This document shows positions 60,894 to 64,000 of a stretch of 64,000 bases of DNA, in pieces. The stretch spans positions 434,001 to 498,000 of the forward strand of contig CP150557.1 in the NCBI GenBank assembly GCA_049487715.1. The letters are read 5' to 3'. Position numbers and translations under genes: made by a program. Below the pieces are notes generated by a model. It was given only the letters and a program-made list of their open reading frames with translations. It searched no databases and was not told where the DNA came from. Position 1 is the first letter of the stretch. Each line of letters opens with the position of its first letter. This stretch comes from Pycnococcus provasolii (lineage: Eukaryota; Chlorophyta; Pseudoscourfieldiophyceae; Pseudoscourfieldiales).

Positions 60894-62187
60894 TTACTGC
60901 GTCGAGAACTCCACCTCGACGCGCGCTTCGCCTTTCGCGTCCGTAGCCACAATCTCGCCAACGACCACGGCGTCGTGCTCACCAAAGTACCCATCCGACT
61001 CCATCTGCCTTGCAACGGCGCCGTCCACAACCATCATGTACCCAACGCCCATGTTGAACGTGCGAAACATCTCGGCATCCGCGATGCGTCCGTTATCCTG
61101 CAGAAAGGAGAAAATCGCAGGCTTTGACCATAGCGACGCATCGAAGCGTGCGCCAAGACCGTCAGGAAGGCAGCGCGGGAAGTTCTCGTAGAAGCCTCCT
61201 CCTGTGATGTGAGCCATCGCCTTGATGTCGTACTTCCCGAGCGCCGCGCGGGCGGCAGGCACGTAAATGCGCGTCGGGCAAAGCAGCGCCTCTCCAACCG
61301 ATCTCCCTTGGTCGTCGCCAGGAAGGGCGTCGCCGTAGTCGAAGCGGTCGCTCGACTCCACGACGCGTCGGGCGAGGCTGTATCCGTTGCTGTGCACGCC
61401 GGAGCTGCGCAGGCCGACGACGACGTCGCCAGCGACGGCGCGCTTGCCGTCAACGAGCGCGTCTTGCTTGACGCTGCCCACGGCAAAGCCGCTCAGGTCG
61501 TACTCTCCTTCGGCGTAGAACCCAGGCATTTCCGCGGTCTCACCTCCGAGGAGCGTGCAGCTCGACTGCCTGCACCCGTCGACGATGCCTGCGATGACGC
61601 TCTCCGCCATGTCCACGTCAAGCTTGGACGTCGCGAAGTAGTCGAGGAAGAACATCGGAAGTGCTCCAACTGTGATGATGTCGTTCACGGACATGGCTAC
61701 TAGGTCGACGCCGATGGTATCGTGCTTGTCGAGAAGGAATGCGAGCTTGAGTTTGGTTCCCACACCGTCCGTTCCTGCGACGAGATAGGAGTCGCCGAAC
61801 GGGTACAGCCCCCCGAATCCGCCGGAGACGTCCCCCTTCGTAAGTTTTTGTATACGTCGCACGAGTTCCGCGCCTGCATCAATATCCACACCCGCAGACT
61901 TGTACGTCATGCCTTCTGCCCCTGCCGCTGATGAAGCCGCCGCTGACGACGACGATGACGACGACGCACAACATGAGTAGGATGAATCCACAGCAGGATG
62001 AGCAGAAGGTGATCTTCTAGGAGGACTGCAACTTAGTGACCGTAACCCGTCCCTAGCAGGTACGAGCTGGTGTGAGCCCGGAAGAAGACGAGCTCTCTTA
62101 TGAATGAAGAACGCATTGGAAGACGGAAGATGACGAAGATGACGAAGCACGCACGACCTTCAAAGGTGCCTTCATCAAAGGTGCCAT
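60894..62187 (-). CDS. PURM: Phosphoribosylformylglycinamidine cyclo-ligase (AIR synthetase)
   Basis: The core is unambiguous: YKSAGVDIDAGAELV, DGVGTKLKLAF, VNDIITVGALPMFFLDYFAT (quoted in part), LLGGETAEMPGFYAEGEYD, GLRSSGVHSNGYSL, HITGGGFYENFPRCLP and FNMGVGYMMVVD. It converts FGAM to AIM in purine synthesis. About 80 Ser/Ala-rich residues precede the core, consistent with an organelle transit peptide. The open block (to 62150) lacks an ATG, so I propose a first exon starting at ATG 62187 (MAPLMKAPLK) joined by a GT-AG intron about 62157 to 62067 (91 nt) that keeps the frame. The splice sites are a guess among several. Confidence 0.9.
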
Positions 62188-62942
62188 ATTGTTGATATTG
62201 ATATCGACTGATCCTGTTCGAACTACTACTCCAAGCTCGTACTGGGATTCCCCCCGCCGGGTTCCTTTTGAAATCGGGAAATGGCGGCGGCGGGCAATGC
62301 AAGAAAAAAAAAGAAGAAAAAAATCAAAAAAGGAGGGAACCAGAGGGAACAAAAACACACTTCCTGTAAAGCGAGTTGTTTTCGGGGTTTGGGAAGTTTG
62401 TTGTTCCCAAACCCCGAAAACAACTCGCTTCTCTTATGAGTTTCCGGTGAGAAGTAGGAGTGGTTCTGCCTGTTGTTCTGGGTGGGACCATATGTTTGTT
62501 TCCTTGTTGTTTCACATAACTTTATTTGAAGTTACTTAAGGTTACAGGTGTTGCACACTTGCACTTGCACTTTGGCGACAGTGATCTGTGATCTGGCGGC
62601 AACGCCGCAGGCCTCCAACAACCTTCAAAAGATACGCAGGTAGAGCCCTTGATCACTCACCACTGCGCTTACGAATGACGAAAGCGCACTCCCTCCTAGA
62701 GAGAGAGAGAGAGTATGTATTACAACAACCTTGAACCTTCAAAGTTCAAAATCACCTGCGCGGTGCGCCATTCATGAATCATGATTCATCACAGACAAAA
62801 ACAAACGCGCAGTGAATGAATGGCACCGGTGAATGGGCTGAATGGTGAAAGTGAAGGGTGTGTCGACCGTTGGACAAATTAAAGTGCAACTTCATTACTA
62901 CTGCATTCATGAGGGATCTCAGCTTATTAGATTATTATGAAC
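62188..62942. other. Spacer with a long hairpin
   Basis: 755 bp between the PurM start and the Cys-rich gene's last exon. The main content is the 27-bp-stem hairpin at 62369-62430, an A-rich stretch (about 62306-62335) and a GA dinucleotide run near 62699-62712. No gene is seen. Confidence 0.55.
62369..62430. repeat. Perfect 27-bp inverted repeat (8-nt loop)
   Basis: Arms 62369-62395 and 62404-62430 pair without mismatch around the loop GTTTGTTG. No transposon-like target duplication is obvious. It lies about 180-240 bp upstream of the PurM first exon. Confidence 0.92.
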
Positions 62943-64000
62943 TTATTCGCAACGCACGCAAAAAAAAGGCGACTTAGGTGAGTTGTGGTAGCTGAGCTTG
63001 TAATCATCCGTTGGGTTGTCCGTTGTCGACATGTATTCAATCCTCCTCAAACCAGCATGGGCGGGGTCAGCCCTCAGCTCGCACTTATCCGTCAGCGCTT
63101 GTGTCAAGGGACTCACAGCGCCCATCATCTGCTAGAGGGAAACATGGGTTAGGGAAGTCAAGAAAAGAAGGCTGTGCTTTCTTGGACGCCGCTAGCTGCT
63201 TCTTCGATTCTGAGCAAACGAAGCTTTTGGGGAATACCTTGCGAGCCTCGCGAATGCACGCCTTCGACGAGGACTCCTTGGGATTGCAGTCGTTGGTGAC
63301 GTAAGCAGCACGAAGCTTCTTCAATGTAGAGCCGCAATTCTTGCGAGAGGCACGGCGACACTTCTTGCTGGTGCACGACGAGAGAGGTGAAGGAAGGCCC
63401 TTTTTACCACGAAGGAGGCCCTCTGGTGGACTTGGCGGTTCGCTTGACCCGAATCCACCTAGCAAGGCAAGCATCGGAGCTGGGCAAAAGTGCACGCACT
63501 TGGGATCATTTGTGCAAGCAGGGCAAGTCGGGCAGAGCCAGAGACCATTGAAGTACAGCTGACTTGTTCCGCATCCTCTCGCGATGGCGGAGTTGTCGAT
63601 GACAGGGCAATTAGGATTGTTCAGAGGATCGCATCCATCATTGCAAAACCATGCCTCAGGATCGCACTGAGGCTTTTCGCAATAGAAAACACCACCTTGA
63701 CAATTGGTGTGAATCAGGCTAAGGTCGATTCCACCTGCCGGCGCAGTGTTTCCACACACGTAGTAGCCGCCAGGAGTCGGGAATCCGCTCTGAAATGGAC
63801 CATTACCGCCTTCAAAGTACCAATCGATCTGACCACCGCATTGAGACTGTATTCCAGCATTTTCGCAACCTCCCGGAAGGAAGCAGTAAATGAAGCCGAG
63901 GGATGGTTTGAGCGGAGTTGGTTGGAACGCAATGCCGGGTTTCAGAAACTGTGGTTTGGATACGTAGCACACCCACGCGCAGGTAATTCCCAAAGCTGGC
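62943..64000 (-). CDS. Cys-rich, probably secreted protein, 5' end outside window
   Basis: The protein runs off the right edge with no start codon in view (the first codons here are not ATG). About 200 residues of Cys-rich sequence with CDPEAWFCNDGCDPLNNPNC, CPTCPACTNDPKCVHFC and GGYYVCGNTAPAGG suggest several small disulfide-bonded units; I recognise no family. A Pro/Ser linker and basic CRRASRKNCGS section follow. The simple frame ends at 63085. I prefer a 106-nt intron 63132-63237 (AAG|GTATTC ... CCTAAC ... CCCTCTAG), giving a last exon 63131-62943 ending in SPFFCVRCE, because donor, branch site and acceptor are all strong and the frame is preserved. Confidence 0.5.

Overview
The window is nuclear DNA from a eukaryote, most likely a small green alga (Chlorophyta, prasinophyte-like picoplankton). 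The evidence is dense, mostly intronless genes of mixed strand, rare short GT-AG introns (about 77-112 nt), several proteins with plastid- or lumen-type N-termini (sugar transporter, SOUL, FKBP, peroxiredoxin Q), a plant-type CUE protein, a hydroxyproline-type (SPPPP) stalk, and interstitial TTAGGG arrays. The genus is not determinable from the sequence alone.

Layout. 1-1.5 kb: repeat-rich DNA without a convincing gene. 1.5-2.3 kb: small basic hypothetical protein. 2.5-8.0 kb: one three-exon gene for a large Cache/Cys-rich/multi-TM receptor-like protein. 8.5-12.3 kb: EF-hand plus degenerate cyclic-nucleotide-binding-domain protein. 13.1-17.2 kb: SLC35B/PAPS-type transporter, then a secreted temptin-copper monooxygenase. 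17.3-18.4 kb: retromer VPS26. 18.4-19.5 kb: gene graveyard with a Ty1/copia fragment and a broken ankyrin gene. 19.6-21.5 kb: DNA polymerase eta. 21.6-24.6 kb: membrane-anchored serine hydrolase with a polyproline stalk. 25.7-33.8 kb: plastid sugar transporter, SOUL protein, CUE protein, frame-interrupted ankyrin gene, lumenal FKBP-PDZ and RFC3. 33.9-44.1 kb: R3H/G-patch protein, exportin-2, one-Cys peroxiredoxin Q, COX15 and ASNSD1-like protein. 44.2-50.6 kb: long coiled-coil protein, small membrane protein and SAMHD1/VEN4-like dNTPase. 50.8-54.7 kb: multi-C2 membrane protein. 55-56 kb: repeat-rich spacer. 56-62.2 kb: divergent kinesin, nicalin (two exons) and PurM. 62.2-64 kb: long hairpin and a Cys-rich protein running off the window.

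These are mainly housekeeping genes with no operon logic. They fall into divergent pairs (FKBP/RFC3, PrxQ/COX15) sharing short promoters and convergent pairs with very short 3' spacers (kinesin/nicalin 44 bp, ASNSD1/coiled-coil 61 bp). Non-coding DNA carries recurring short words: TTAGGG arrays, clusters of CCCCGAAT upstream of three plastid-type genes, and the 10-mer TACCCGGTAG. The most unusual observations are the CCCCGAAT promoter clusters, a perfect 27-bp-stem hairpin, the FKBP split by a PDZ domain, the Cache/Cys-rich receptor, the serine-hydrolase ectoenzyme, the resolving-Cys-less PrxQ, and a kinesin with altered switch motifs and a possible F-box.
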